A stretch of 64,000 nucleotides of DNA from positions 62,001-126,000 of the forward strand of contig JAEUHN010000051.1 of assembly GCA_016795365.1 (NCBI GenBank). The letters run 5' to 3'. The stretch is from Verrucomicrobiaceae bacterium. Its GTDB lineage: Bacteria; Verrucomicrobiota; Verrucomicrobiia; Verrucomicrobiales; Verrucomicrobiaceae. The notes beneath the pieces are model-generated. The model ran no database searches. It saw only the letters and a program-made list of their open reading frames with translations, and was not told the DNA's origin. Made by a program: the position numbers and the translations under genes. Numbering within the stretch: position 1 is the first letter of the stretch; each line of letters starts with the position of its first letter. This document shows positions 45,601 through 53,415 of the stretch, one piece after another.

Positions 45601-48450
45601 ATTCGTGGCACTGAGCGCGCCGATGATATGGCCCACCGCCTGGTTTTCCGGGAAGGAGTTCGCACTCAGCGCCAGCGCCGTGGGGCTCGGCACATCCTGC
45701 ACCTGAATGGTGAAGGCTTGCTCGAAGAACCCACCGCTGTTGTTGGTAACGCGGAGGCGGATGCTGTAGGAGGTCTTGGCTTCAAAGTCCAAGACGGTGC
45801 TGGACTTCGCCTGAAGCTGATTGCCGGAGATCTGGAAGAGCGCGTTGTCCGTGCTGCCCGTGCCGCTGACGAGGGTGAAGGTAAACGTCGCCGCCGGGTT
45901 CGGGTCCGTGGCCCCGAGCAGGCCGACGTTCTTGGGATCAGGCGCATTTTCCACGATCTGGCCCGTGCTCGAATTGCCACCTACCATGATGCCGGTGGGC
46001 GTGGTCTGAAAGTTGGAGAGGAAGACAATGTCCGACGTGTAGTTCACCTGGAAGGTGCCCTTGCCATCCGTGGTGCCAATGCGGCCGCCATTGACGATCG
46101 TCGTGCCATCGGCGCGTTTAAGAGTGCTTGAGGCCAGATTCTGATTCGAGTCCACCAAGATGAAGGTGTTGGCAGGTGTCGGGATAAAGGTGCCCAGCAG
46201 AGTGACCTCCAGCGTTGATCCCGCCAGATTCAGAGCTGTGGTGCCGCCCTCGATTATTTGGTCATGCTGCGTCCCTGCCGTGGTGCCGCCGATGTCAAAG
46301 CTCAGCTTGGAGCCGGAGGTCAGCGTGAGATCGCCGGTGATGGTCAGGGTGCCTGGGGTGGTGCCGATGCCTGGCTCGATGTGGATGTTGCCGCCGGAGG
46401 CGGTCACGCCACCTGTAACCGTGCCGCCACCTTGCAGCTTGCCGCCTTGGACGGTGAAAGTATTGGAGCTGCTGCCCCGGCTCACGTTGCCACCATTCAA
46501 GACCAGGGCTCCGGCGGTCTGGGTGTAGGTTCCGTTGAACAAAAGCGTGCCGTTGTTGACGTTGATGATGCCGCTGTTGTTCATGGCGGCACCGAAGGTG
46601 GTGGTGAGTGTCCCGTTTTGATTGAAAGTGCCTTCATTATTGAAAGTGCCTCCATTCGGCGCGCTGATGCTGTTGTTGGCCGTGGCGTTGATGACCGAGT
46701 CACTCCGGTTGTTGATGGTGGAGGGGTTCCTCATGAAAATGTCGCCGACTGACCAGGTGGTCGTGCTGCCCGCATCCGGGCCTGCGCCGTCGCCGAGCGT
46801 CAGGGTGGAGCTGTTGATCTCTCGTGTGCTGGCGTTGATCACCACATCGCCCAGAGCAGTGATTTTTGCCCCTTCCATGAATCCAGCTAGGTTTAGATTG
46901 CCATTCACCGTGACTAGCCCTGGGCCGGAGAGCTTGCCGAATTGACCGAGATTCAGATTTGGGTCCACCGTGACGGCCACATTGGCAGTGACCACGTTGG
47001 TAAGGTTGTCGGGTCCGTTGAAGTTCACGGTGCCCGACCCGGTAAAGGATGATCCCGCGTTGAGAGTATAATTATTCGAAATGGTCAATGTCGCTCCGCT
47101 AGCGACCGCAAAGGTCCCCGTGTTGGTGCCCGTCGGGACACTAATATTCAGAGTCCCTGAGTTCACCTGGACCAAGCCGCTGTTCTGAAACACAAACGCG
47201 TTGGTGTTGCCTCCGATCGTCGTGGTGCCGGTGCCATTCTGGTTAAACGTGCCCTCATTGTTGAAGGTCACGGACGTGCCATTAAAGGTGCTGGACATGG
47301 AGTTGTTTGCGGTCGCATTGATGACCGAGTCGCTGCGGTTGTTGATCGTCCCACCTTGTTCCAGGGCGATGCCACCGCTCGGCCAAGTGGTGGTGCTGCC
47401 TGTATCGGGACCTGCTCCGTCACCGAGATTCAATACCGCCCCATTTTTGATGCGACTGCCATTCCCCATCGTCATGGTCACATCCCCGAGGGCTGTGACG
47501 TTAGCGCCGCTCAGGGATCCCGCACCACCCTGCAGGGCAAAGGTTCCGTTGACGGTCACAGGGCTGGAGCCAGTGAGTTCGCCTTCGATCGCAAGGTTGG
47601 AGTTCACCGTCGTGGCAGCGCTGGCTGTGACGGTTCCAACGAATTTGGCGGTTCCAGCACCCGTGAAAAGGCTGTTGGTAGAGAGGGTATGATTGCTACC
47701 AAGCTCGAGCGTGGCACCACTGGCAATCTGGAAAGTGCCTGTGTTAGTGTGGGTGCTGGAGCCGGTGCCAGCCCCGATGATCAACTTGCCTGCACCGACA
47801 TCGACGGTGCCACTGTTGTTGAAGTTGAAGTTGTAGGCACCGCTGGCGACGGTTGCGGTGCCAGCTCCGTCATTCTTTGTGAAAGTGCCCTGGTTATTGA
47901 AGGTGGCCGTTCCGCCTCGAATGTTGGCCAATTGTTTTCCAGCCACCGCCACGTTGAAGTTGGAGTCGATTCGGTTGTTGATAATCGCTCCATTGGCCAG
48001 AGTCACATCGGCAGTGATCCAGTTCGTGGTTTGAACAGGTCCTGCGCCGTCACCATAGTTCAGCGTTCTGCCATGGATTTCCAAGGTTCCGATGGACCCT
48101 CCGCCCAGGGCATAGATGGCTCCCGAGCCATCCATCTTGAACCCGGTAAGTGTTAGGGCGTCGTTGGTGGTGAGAGCGAATCCCGCCCCCGTGTTCGTCG
48201 CGGTGCCACTGAAGGTGAACTTCTGAATCGTGATATCCTGGTTCACGGTGAGCACACCGGCGTTTTGGACGGCATCGTAGGTGGATGTGCCATTGTTCGG
48301 GAAGATGCCCGTCGCCCCTGGAGTGGTCCAGTTGCCACCCACGCTCCAATTCGTGTTGATGGAACCGTTCCATGTGGAGGTGAAGTCTGCGGCGGAAGCA
48401 GCGACGGGCAGCAGCAGGACGAGAAAACGGAGCAGGCGGATGGAGTTCAT
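39634..48450 (-). CDS. Giant secreted repeat protein (beta-helix, cadherin-like, FG-GAP, delta-60 domains)
   Basis: The protein has 2938 residues. ATG 48450 gives a clean signal peptide (MNSIRLLRFLVLLLPVAASAA) preceded by an AAGAAGAG-type ribosome site; the frame is open to 48621 without homology. In order: autotransporter-type beta repeats rich in N, G and T (about 25-800); cadherin-like repeats of the ADFALSP/TDIALSASSIAENQP type (830-1400); choice-of-anchor-D segments (1420-1650); FG-GAP_2 repeats, about six (1650-2120); another anchor-D segment; delta-60 repeats with FGTNGVV/SFGNGGKV marks (2230-2620); final Ig-like and FN3-like modules (2620-2938). No PEP-CTERM or autotransporter barrel ends it. 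It is probably cell-surface or secreted and adhesive; that is inference. Confidence 0.9.
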   Translation of the reverse strand: MNSIRLLRFLVLLLPVAASAADFTSTWNGSINTNWSVGGNWTTPGATGIFPNNGTSTYDAVQNAGVLTVNQDITIQKFTFSGTATNTGAGFALTTNDALTLTGFKMDGSGAIYALGGGSIGTLEIHGRTLNYGDGAGPVQTTNWITADVTLANGAIINNRIDSNFNVAVAGKQLANIRGGTATFNNQGTFTKNDGAGTATVASGAYNFNFNNSGTVDVGAGKLIIGAGTGSSTHTNTGTFQIASGATLELGSNHTLSTNSLFTGAGTAKFVGTVTASAATTVNSNLAIEGELTGSSPVTVNGTFALQGGAGSLSGANVTALGDVTMTMGNGSRIKNGAVLNLGDGAGPDTGSTTTWPSGGIALEQGGTINNRSDSVINATANNSMSSTFNGTSVTFNNEGTFNQNGTGTTTIGGNTNAFVFQNSGLVQVNSGTLNISVPTGTNTGTFAVASGATLTISNNYTLNAGSSFTGSGTVNFNGPDNLTNVVTANVAVTVDPNLNLGQFGKLSGPGLVTVNGNLNLAGFMEGAKITALGDVVINASTREINSSTLTLGDGAGPDAGSTTTWSVGDIFMRNPSTINNRSDSVINATANNSISAPNGGTFNNEGTFNQNGTLTTTFGAAMNNSGIINVNNGTLLFNGTYTQTAGALVLNGGNVSRGSSSNTFTVQGGKLQGGGTVTGGVTASGGNIHIEPGIGTTPGTLTITGDLTLTSGSKLSFDIGGTTAGTQHDQIIEGGTTALNLAGSTLEVTLLGTFIPTPANTFILVDSNQNLASSTLKRADGTTIVNGGRIGTTDGKGTFQVNYTSDIVFLSNFQTTPTGIMVGGNSSTGQIVENAPDPKNVGLLGATDPNPAATFTFTLVSGTGSTDNALFQISGNQLQAKSSTVLDFEAKTSYSIRLRVTNNSGGFFEQAFTIQVQDVPSPTALALSANSFPENQAVGHIIGALSATNPPGGGDPATFSVVSVNGSTTAPLAFAVSSGNLVTNRAFDFETAPNSFNVVVQATNQGGESAQQAFTVTVTNEGVTDFALSPGSVQENRPADTSVGTLSSTVTPLGTAVTYALVSGAGSTDNALFAVNGSTLETAAVLDFEAAATRSIRVKATDANGEVFEKALVVTVTDVAAPTDIALSASSIAENQPVNTVIGVLSAIDPDPGAVFTFTLVDAANFPDNVRFNISGSSLRSSQSFDKEAVAPEDRGPFNIRVRVTNGANEFFEETLAITLTDQGPTALALSPSTVLEGKANITVGALSAATIIPAGTAISTWELVAGAADNALFTLDGTTLKTGATALDFETAATRTVRVKATDANGETFAQDLTVNVADVSITDITLSSTTVLENLPAGTVIANLAAILSPADPAATPAFSIVSATPNDAVTISGSQLITARPIRRSVTPSIAVRLSAQHIGESFEKDVTITVNANAASLSITPLESGGTLPFGDVVFGSGATSTRTVNLTNSGPGHVFNIRTITPGLPDYVITSPALVANDDLAPGESAEVTITFTPQGLGLRNTLLGFTSDNANSVCTATGRGIGAEISVQHPLGTELVDGATLDFGRQPLGVNFPARTFIVTNVGSVTSLGSVAATITGPDAAAFVLVTQGLTTTLPAGASNSLSVTFRPDALRTYSATLRITSTDADENPFDIPLTGEGVTPLMIAQTAYAKASDTSASSIFGRAVAVSGNTVVVGAANAPGGGAVYVFVRDALTGVWTQEGAPLKGLNTGPGDGFGVSVAISGDSMVVGASGEDSAATGVNGDGGNSPGFESAGAAYVFQRSGGVWAQQAYLKASNTDASDFFGNAVAIAGDTIVVGAFGDDSAATGVNGDGGNSPGIESAGAAYVFQRTAGVWTQQAYLKASNTDGIDLFGYSVGISGDTIVVGSFGEQSGAIGVNGDGSNTPGFEYAGAAYVFQRSGGAWTQQAYLKASNTNGGDIFGISVAISGDTIVVGAFAEDSAAMGVNGDANNNRGGNTGAAYVYQRSGVVWSQQAYLKASNTGLAGTSQFGYAVSISNESLVVGAVGESSPEVGINGDGIGNAVGVNSGAAYVFQRSGGAWSQQAYLKASNTGQGDFFGLSVAIGDNLVVAGASNEDSAARGINGNGGDNTATQNSGAAYIFEVTSPQVIIAHEGGETGYERLADNQAQAVDYGPTPLGISVTHSFTINNVRALPLTVSNIDVPDGYEVLGAPTEPIPAQGTATFSVQLDALTLGTNSGNVTITTNDSANPVFEFPVTGEVLSIPVGSFDPRFGTNGVVRVDFGNSDFAFDMLRLDDGRIVLAGENFDSDAGTGRFALACLKSDGALDASFGNGGKVLTDVPELGAARITGICLQGHNIVAAGTRRNSGGLDQVSLPGFALIRYLPDGGLDPIFGVKGRVIDGDLTLGDSTGHIVVNPSNKLLLAGTQLTSSGFRRGYVRRFGSNGEVDVSFGIGGTQPLSVSGYGGAIVTNAAGDIYSAGSDTSTINHIGLWKVNDAGTSHSVQIQPYAAPGGYPTDVGGGKSEVATALALQADGKPVFSARRGSLLVPSIGHGFIVGRALSSGAKDTTFNGTGSTIEDVSPTTNSEQAFSVAVQADGKLVVAGQAGGEWVVLRYTPTGEVDLSFGTQGKVILPLGGAASAQKVLIDAEGDIYIGGYAFTTGINNYDFVVVKLIGSVTHEPSIVVRNGSTATSPVLINGQATAISYGTPRVGTSGVSKSYLINNLGNGPLTISNVTVPTGYQIVSNPSSVAAGASATLTIKLKADTLGTFSGPVTITTNDPVQSLFTFPVTGTVVANSPPSFSGLTIATVQGVPAEIAFAKILANASDANGDALSVGKLPSATSVSGATLTMTDKANILYSPPVDLIGVDTFQVEITDGVAVTLGTITVTVTQDPALNPKNPPQLTIESVTGTTAKISLTFSGLPNRTYTIQRSTNLAKWDDIGTALATRQGVINFVDNAAPLPTVFYRLKL
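42281..43340 (-). repeat. DNA-level tandem repeats encoding FG-GAP_2 units
   Basis: Six near-copies of the sequence around GTGTTCGATGCCTT begin at 42281, 42491, 42692, 42896, 43100 and, most diverged, 43303, so the period is 201-210 bp (67-70 codons). Each codes for a unit with YLKASNT, FGxxVAISGDTIVVGA and NGDGGN motifs. High nucleotide identity points to recent unequal crossover or gene conversion. Confidence 0.85.
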
Positions 48451-48766
48451 CAGTCTCTTCTTTCCCGCGGTCGAAAGTGTGTGGCAAAATTGGACCAAAT
48501 TTGTCGTGAAGGGCTCACACGTCACAGCGGCAACTGGTGACGGATGAACTGCGCCGAGCACCCGAAAACGGATGTTGCGAGGGAGTCGAAACACTAGCTG
48601 GAGCATGGTTCTTGTATTCATGGCGCATCAGGGGAGAGAGGGATCGTGGACAGCGGAGAAGTGGAAGGATGGCGGGACCCGAGTCGGGCGCTGAGGAGCC
48701 ATGAGCAGGCATGGCGCTGGGCGAAGGGAATGAGTCGGGGTGTGGTGAAAGGGACCTGGGACGACA
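48451..48766. other. 316-bp gene-free leader between the LuxR-type gene and the giant gene
   Basis: This is probably the promoter and leader of the giant gene. A purine-rich ribosome-site candidate (GAAAGAAGAG) lies just before its ATG. I see no convincing -35/-10 pair, no strong hairpin and no supported small gene. Confidence 0.5.
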
Positions 48767-49180
48767 TTATCGGGGCTGTGTCACACGAGGTATTACCCGT
48801 TCAGGTAGGGTGCCGGCATGGCGGGCGGCATTGCGGATGTGGGCCCGGTAGGCGTATCCAGTGGCAGCGGAGCGGCTGTGAATGCCAAGTCGCTTGAAGA
48901 TGTCCTTGATGTGCATCTTCACGGTATTGATCGAGCAGCCAAGGATGGTGCCGATCTCCTCATTGCTCTTGCCTTCGGCCACCCAGTGCAGCACCTGCGC
49001 CTGGCGCTGGGTGAGATTGAGTTCCTCCCTCAAGATGCGCGCGGCATCCATTTCATCCGGCGCGGGATCGTCGGTGGACAGTTCCATCCGTGCCCATAGA
49101 GTGCCCGCGAAGCGACTGCCATTACTCGAACGGGTGTGACGTGAGAGCGAAGTAGAGCCTGTGAGAGAACGCGATGACAT
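48767..49180 (-). CDS. LuxR-type helix-turn-helix transcriptional regulator
   Basis: The protein has 137 residues from ATG 49180; an internal ATG at 49087 would give 106. Residues about 50-112 are a GerE/LuxR HTH: LTQRQAQVLHWVAEGKSNEEIGTILGCSINTVKMHIKDIFKRLGIHSRSAAT is spread over this stretch. There is no receiver or autoinducer domain, so it is a DNA-binding module alone. It begins 59 bp after the kinase stop and lies just upstream of the giant gene, the obvious candidate target. How it is switched on is not visible; phosphorylation by the kinase is a hypothesis. Confidence 0.85.
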   Translation of the reverse strand: MSSRSLTGSTSLSRHTRSSNGSRFAGTLWARMELSTDDPAPDEMDAARILREELNLTQRQAQVLHWVAEGKSNEEIGTILGCSINTVKMHIKDIFKRLGIHSRSAATGYAYRAHIRNAARHAGTLPERVIPRVTQPR

Positions 49181-49239
49181 GGTTCACCGCGGCTCTTCGG
49201 AAGCCTGTGGGGCCGATTACAGGCTGCTTGAATTTTTTT

Positions 49240-52200
49240 TCAGGGCCGGGTGTGCGGCGTTTCTTTTTGCGATCCGTAAGCGGTGACGAGCACCACGCGC
49301 AGACCTTGATGCAGCAGCCGTTCCGCGTGTGGGACTCCGGCCCGTGCAAAACTGTGCGCACCGAGTCGGCTGCCGAGCGTCCACGAACCGCCGCGCACCA
49401 CTTTCTTGGTGTGGGTGTCATCGAAGCTGGTCAGCGTCCACTCCTGCACATTGCCCCCCATGTCGTGAAGTCCGATGGCATTCGGTGCAAAGGAACCGAC
49501 CGGCGCGGTATGCACAAACCCGTCACGATAGCCATGGATCACGTCTTTGAAGGCGCTGCCGGCGGCCTTTGTGAGTTCCGGCAGGCATTCTTCACCAGCG
49601 TAGTTGCCTGCACTCGGTGGAGGTGGCCAGGCAGAGCCCCAAGGGAAGGTGTCGAGATGCTCATTCACCTTCGAGGCAGCCGGGCGGCCGAGCGACTCCA
49701 AGCTGCCAACACCCGCCGCGCAGCTCCATTCGAGGTCGTCGGGCAGACGATAGGATTCCTCCGGCGAGAGCCTACCCCTCGCACGATCGCGAACCGTCAG
49801 CCACTCGGCAAAAGCCACGCCGTCGTCGTGGGTGATGTTGACCGCCGGATGATCCGGGCCTTGGGTAAAGTCAGGCTTGGGCCACTCACGTTTCGTTTCC
49901 TTAACGAAGACTTCATAGTCGCACACACGAGTCTCCCAAACGCTATAAAGGACGTATCGCCCCGCGACGGGCCCGATGGTGACTTCCACCGGCACGAATT
50001 TCATGCCGAGGCTGTTCGTGAAGGGAGCATCCTTCGTTGCTTTGGCGACTGGCGTGTTGAAACGGCTCACCGATGCCAGTTTGGGAGCTTGGGCTGGTGC
50101 AGGCGCTGGCTTCGCCGGAGGCTTGGCGCTCGGCGCAGCCTCCGCCAGCACCACGCGCAGCCCGAAACTTGGCGGGCGATGGCTCGGAAGCGAGTTGCCA
50201 CGCGTGATCAGTTTGGCTCCCTCGCCTGTGTTGTTGAGGAAGCTATGCCCGCGCAGCACCCGGTTCTGCTGTTTCTCATCGAACCAGTCCTCACACCATT
50301 CCCAGACATTGCCGCTCAGGTCGTAAAGACCCTGCTCGTTCGCCGGAAACGAGCCGACGGGGGCGGTCGTCACAAACGGATCGCGGTAGCCTTTGATGAT
50401 CCATGTGATGTTCGAAATGCCGGGTTCATTGAGAAGCGGGAGAGCCTCCTCTCCAGCCAAGTTCGCCACCCCTGGAGGCGGGGGCCACGCTTCACCCCAC
50501 AAGAACTGACCGCTCAACACATAGGCTTTGCTCGCCGGAAGCGCGGTGCTGTCTTCCAAATGACCGACGCCCGCCGCACAGCTCCATTCGTGGTCCAGAG
50601 GCAGGCGATAGCGCAGGCGTGTGGGGAGCTTGCCAGCTTGGTGCTCCTGTTCAGTGAGCCACTGGCAAAAGGCCTGTGCGTCCTCCCAGCTCAACTGTGC
50701 CGAAGGATGAGTGGGGCCTTGCTCAAAGCCGATCGGCGGACGCTCCTGCTGGGTTGCCTTCAGGAAAGCGTCAAAGTCCTGAACACGCGTCTCCCAAATG
50801 CTGAAAAGCACGCGCTGCTGGTCCGTGGGGCCACCCGTGATGGGGACGGGCACAAATTTCATGCCAAGCGTGTTCTCGAAGGCGAAATCACGGCTCGCCA
50901 GGTCCGGGTGTCTCACCGTTGTCGGCGGGCTGTCCTTGGGCACGCGCTGCATTTGCCAGAGATCTCGGTCACCTTCGCCATGCGGCCCCTTCCAAGAAAA
51001 CCAAAGCGTGCCTCCGTCGGCTGATAGACAGGGTTCTGAGACCATGCCCTGCACCGGCAGATCGACCGTTTGCACCTGATAGCCACCGCTGCCATCCGGC
51101 ACGACCACATGCAGCACGCTGGCTGAATGGTCGTCGAACATGCGGGTAAACAGCAGCGTGCGGTCATCTGCTGCGAGAAAGAGCTCACGGTCCTGGATGA
51201 ACGTATTGATCGCGGGACCCAGGTTCTCGATTTCACCAAAAGGGGCATCGGTCGTCCTTCGCGATGCACGCCACAAATCATGGCCTCCATAGCCACCGCC
51301 CCGCAGCGAACAAAAGTAGAGTGTTAGTCCATCTGAACTCAGGCAGGGCGACTGGTCGTGCGTAGTCGAGTTCACCGTTTTCAGGTTCGTTAGATTCCCC
51401 CAAGACGCGCCAGGATCGCTCCGCTGCATCATGTAAAGGTCCATGGCTCCACCGTTGTTGTCGGGCCCGGAGCCGCTGACATACAGAAGCGTGCGTCGGT
51501 CCCGCGTGATCCATGGTGCCCCGGCCCAGTTTGAGGTCATGCCAGCGACCTTTTGTGGAGCGCCAAAGGCTTCGCGCACACTGCTCCGGCGGCATTCATA
51601 AAAATGTCTGAAGCCGTCGCGAGGAGAAGCAAATGTCAGGATCAGCCCATCCGACGAGATATGCGGATCGCCATCGTCTGCCGCGCTATTCACCTCGGGC
51701 CCGAGATTCACCGGTGCGGTCCATTTGAAATCGGGCGATGTCAGACGGTGGGCGATGCTGCCCGGCTCGAGTTTGACCACAGAACGCGGAGCGGGAGCTG
51801 CCTCTGCGCCCAGCGAGGCGTATTCCAATCGCAAAACACGAGTCATGGGAGACTCCGGTTTGGGCCGCACGCGAAGAAAGAGACGACCACGAGTGAGAAC
51901 GGAGTCTTTGAAGGCCACCAGCTCGCGTCCGTCGAGCCAGAGGCGCATCGTGTCCCCCTGCGCAGCGAAGACCATCTCGTGCTCTTTGGATGGATCGTAG
52001 GATTTGCCGAGGGAAAACGTCACCGGCTTGATGTCCGGGTGCTCGACCACATTCGTGGTGCCGATGCCAATGACGGCATCGCCATTCGGCCGCACCTCGC
52101 CGACGTAATACTCGTCCAACGTGCCACGCAAACCGAGCGACACCGCGCCCGAATACGTCACGCGCATCGCCACATCGCCAAACTCACGACTTTCAGCGAG

Positions 52201-53415
52201 ATCGAGATGCGTGTCCTTGCGCATTTCCAGCCAGCGGTCCTTCACGCTGCCATATTGATAGAGCGCCGCTGTGGCCGCCAGCTCCGGAGTGGCATCCATC
52301 CATGCGTTTGGCTTCGGGTAGTTGCTATCACGCTTCTCACCGCCAAAGATCATCCACAAAACCGCTGTCAGCACGGCAAACGATGCCGCAAGCACGATGA
52401 ACGGCCTCTTGCGACGGCGAATGTGCTCGTCGGTCAATGGTGAGATGCGTGAGAGCATCGCCTGCATGGCCTCCGCAGCGCCCAGGCGGTCCTGCGGTAG
52501 CGGTTGCAGCGCCTGCGAGACGATCTTGTCCCATGCCGGATCGATTGCGACCGTCTGCGAGGGCGGTTTCCAATCTCCACGCGGCAGCTCGCCCGTGAGC
52601 ATCTGGTAAATCATCACGCCGAGCGCGTAGATGTCCGCGCGCTGATCCACGGCGGCATCCACGCGCATCTGTTCCGGCGCTGCATAGGCAGGTGTGCCTC
52701 CCACGTCATCCATATGACTCGGCTCGCCTTCCTGGGGCTCCAACTGCGTCGCCAGACCAAAATCCGCCAGTTTGATGCGCCCATCGCGCATCAGGATGAT
52801 GTTCGAGGGCTTGATGTCGCGATGCACGATGCCGTGCGTGTGGGCGAATTGCAGCGCCTCGCAAACCTGCTTCATGATCGTCAGCGCCCGCGCCTCCGAC
52901 ACTCCGCCACTGTGGATGACGTCCATCAAGTTCGCCCCATCGACGAACTCCATCACGATGAAGAGGAAGTCCGGTCCGGCTTCACCGCAGTCGATCACAT
53001 TCACCACGCCCGGATGATTCAATCGCGCCAGCGTCTGCGCCTCGCGCAAAAAGCGCAGCCGGAACTCCGCATCCAGCGCCTGGTCCTGGCGCATGATCTT
53101 GATCGCCACCGGCCGCTTCAGCACCGTCTGCGTGCCTTTGTAAACCGCGCCCATGCCGCCACGGCCGATAAAGGTCTCCACGCTGTAAAACCCGCGCGGC
53201 AGCATCGCCGCCACCTCCTCCGGCGATGGCGGCTCCCACTTCGGTGAGACTGGTGTCGGTGCAGGCGCTCCCACGGGCACCGTGTCGTCCAACAGTGACG
53301 GCTCCATGAGCGCCACCTTCCTCAGGCAAGCCGGGCACTTCCCGCCCAGCACCTCCGCCGAGATGGGCGTGCCGCAAGTCATGCAGGTGGTTGTCTCGCG
53401 AGGCAGGTCGTTCAT
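49240..53415 (-). CDS. Transmembrane Ser/Thr protein kinase with PD40 propeller and two SUMF1-like domains
   Basis: The protein has 1391 residues. A zinc-ribbon-like start (CMTCGTPI...CPACLRK) precedes a kinase at about residues 80-320: FIGRGGMGAVYKG, VAIKIM, HGIVHRDIKPSN (about residue 195), KLADFGLAT and AAPEQM, all intact. One membrane span (FIVLAASFAVLTAVLWMIF) lies at about 338-360. Outside the membrane come a LamG/DUF1080-like segment, PD40 propeller repeats (about 560-840, DPHISSDGLILTFAS type) and two SUMF1 domains (850-1090 and 1135-1381, NSLGMKFVPV and NVWEWCEDW marks). Neither SUMF1 copy has the paired active-site cysteines of formylglycine-generating enzyme. It overlaps the sigma gene by ATGA. 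Confidence 0.93.
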   Translation of the reverse strand: MNDLPRETTTCMTCGTPISAEVLGGKCPACLRKVALMEPSLLDDTVPVGAPAPTPVSPKWEPPSPEEVAAMLPRGFYSVETFIGRGGMGAVYKGTQTVLKRPVAIKIMRQDQALDAEFRLRFLREAQTLARLNHPGVVNVIDCGEAGPDFLFIVMEFVDGANLMDVIHSGGVSEARALTIMKQVCEALQFAHTHGIVHRDIKPSNIILMRDGRIKLADFGLATQLEPQEGEPSHMDDVGGTPAYAAPEQMRVDAAVDQRADIYALGVMIYQMLTGELPRGDWKPPSQTVAIDPAWDKIVSQALQPLPQDRLGAAEAMQAMLSRISPLTDEHIRRRKRPFIVLAASFAVLTAVLWMIFGGEKRDSNYPKPNAWMDATPELAATAALYQYGSVKDRWLEMRKDTHLDLAESREFGDVAMRVTYSGAVSLGLRGTLDEYYVGEVRPNGDAVIGIGTTNVVEHPDIKPVTFSLGKSYDPSKEHEMVFAAQGDTMRLWLDGRELVAFKDSVLTRGRLFLRVRPKPESPMTRVLRLEYASLGAEAAPAPRSVVKLEPGSIAHRLTSPDFKWTAPVNLGPEVNSAADDGDPHISSDGLILTFASPRDGFRHFYECRRSSVREAFGAPQKVAGMTSNWAGAPWITRDRRTLLYVSGSGPDNNGGAMDLYMMQRSDPGASWGNLTNLKTVNSTTHDQSPCLSSDGLTLYFCSLRGGGYGGHDLWRASRRTTDAPFGEIENLGPAINTFIQDRELFLAADDRTLLFTRMFDDHSASVLHVVVPDGSGGYQVQTVDLPVQGMVSEPCLSADGGTLWFSWKGPHGEGDRDLWQMQRVPKDSPPTTVRHPDLASRDFAFENTLGMKFVPVPITGGPTDQQRVLFSIWETRVQDFDAFLKATQQERPPIGFEQGPTHPSAQLSWEDAQAFCQWLTEQEHQAGKLPTRLRYRLPLDHEWSCAAGVGHLEDSTALPASKAYVLSGQFLWGEAWPPPPGVANLAGEEALPLLNEPGISNITWIIKGYRDPFVTTAPVGSFPANEQGLYDLSGNVWEWCEDWFDEKQQNRVLRGHSFLNNTGEGAKLITRGNSLPSHRPPSFGLRVVLAEAAPSAKPPAKPAPAPAQAPKLASVSRFNTPVAKATKDAPFTNSLGMKFVPVEVTIGPVAGRYVLYSVWETRVCDYEVFVKETKREWPKPDFTQGPDHPAVNITHDDGVAFAEWLTVRDRARGRLSPEESYRLPDDLEWSCAAGVGSLESLGRPAASKVNEHLDTFPWGSAWPPPPSAGNYAGEECLPELTKAAGSAFKDVIHGYRDGFVHTAPVGSFAPNAIGLHDMGGNVQEWTLTSFDDTHTKKVVRGGSWTLGSRLGAHSFARAGVPHAERLLHQGLRVVLVTAYGSQKETPHTRP

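Noticed and set aside
48451-48621. 57-residue extension of the giant protein
   Set aside because: It would bury the signal peptide; the ATG at 48450 has a ribosome site and a proper signal sequence.
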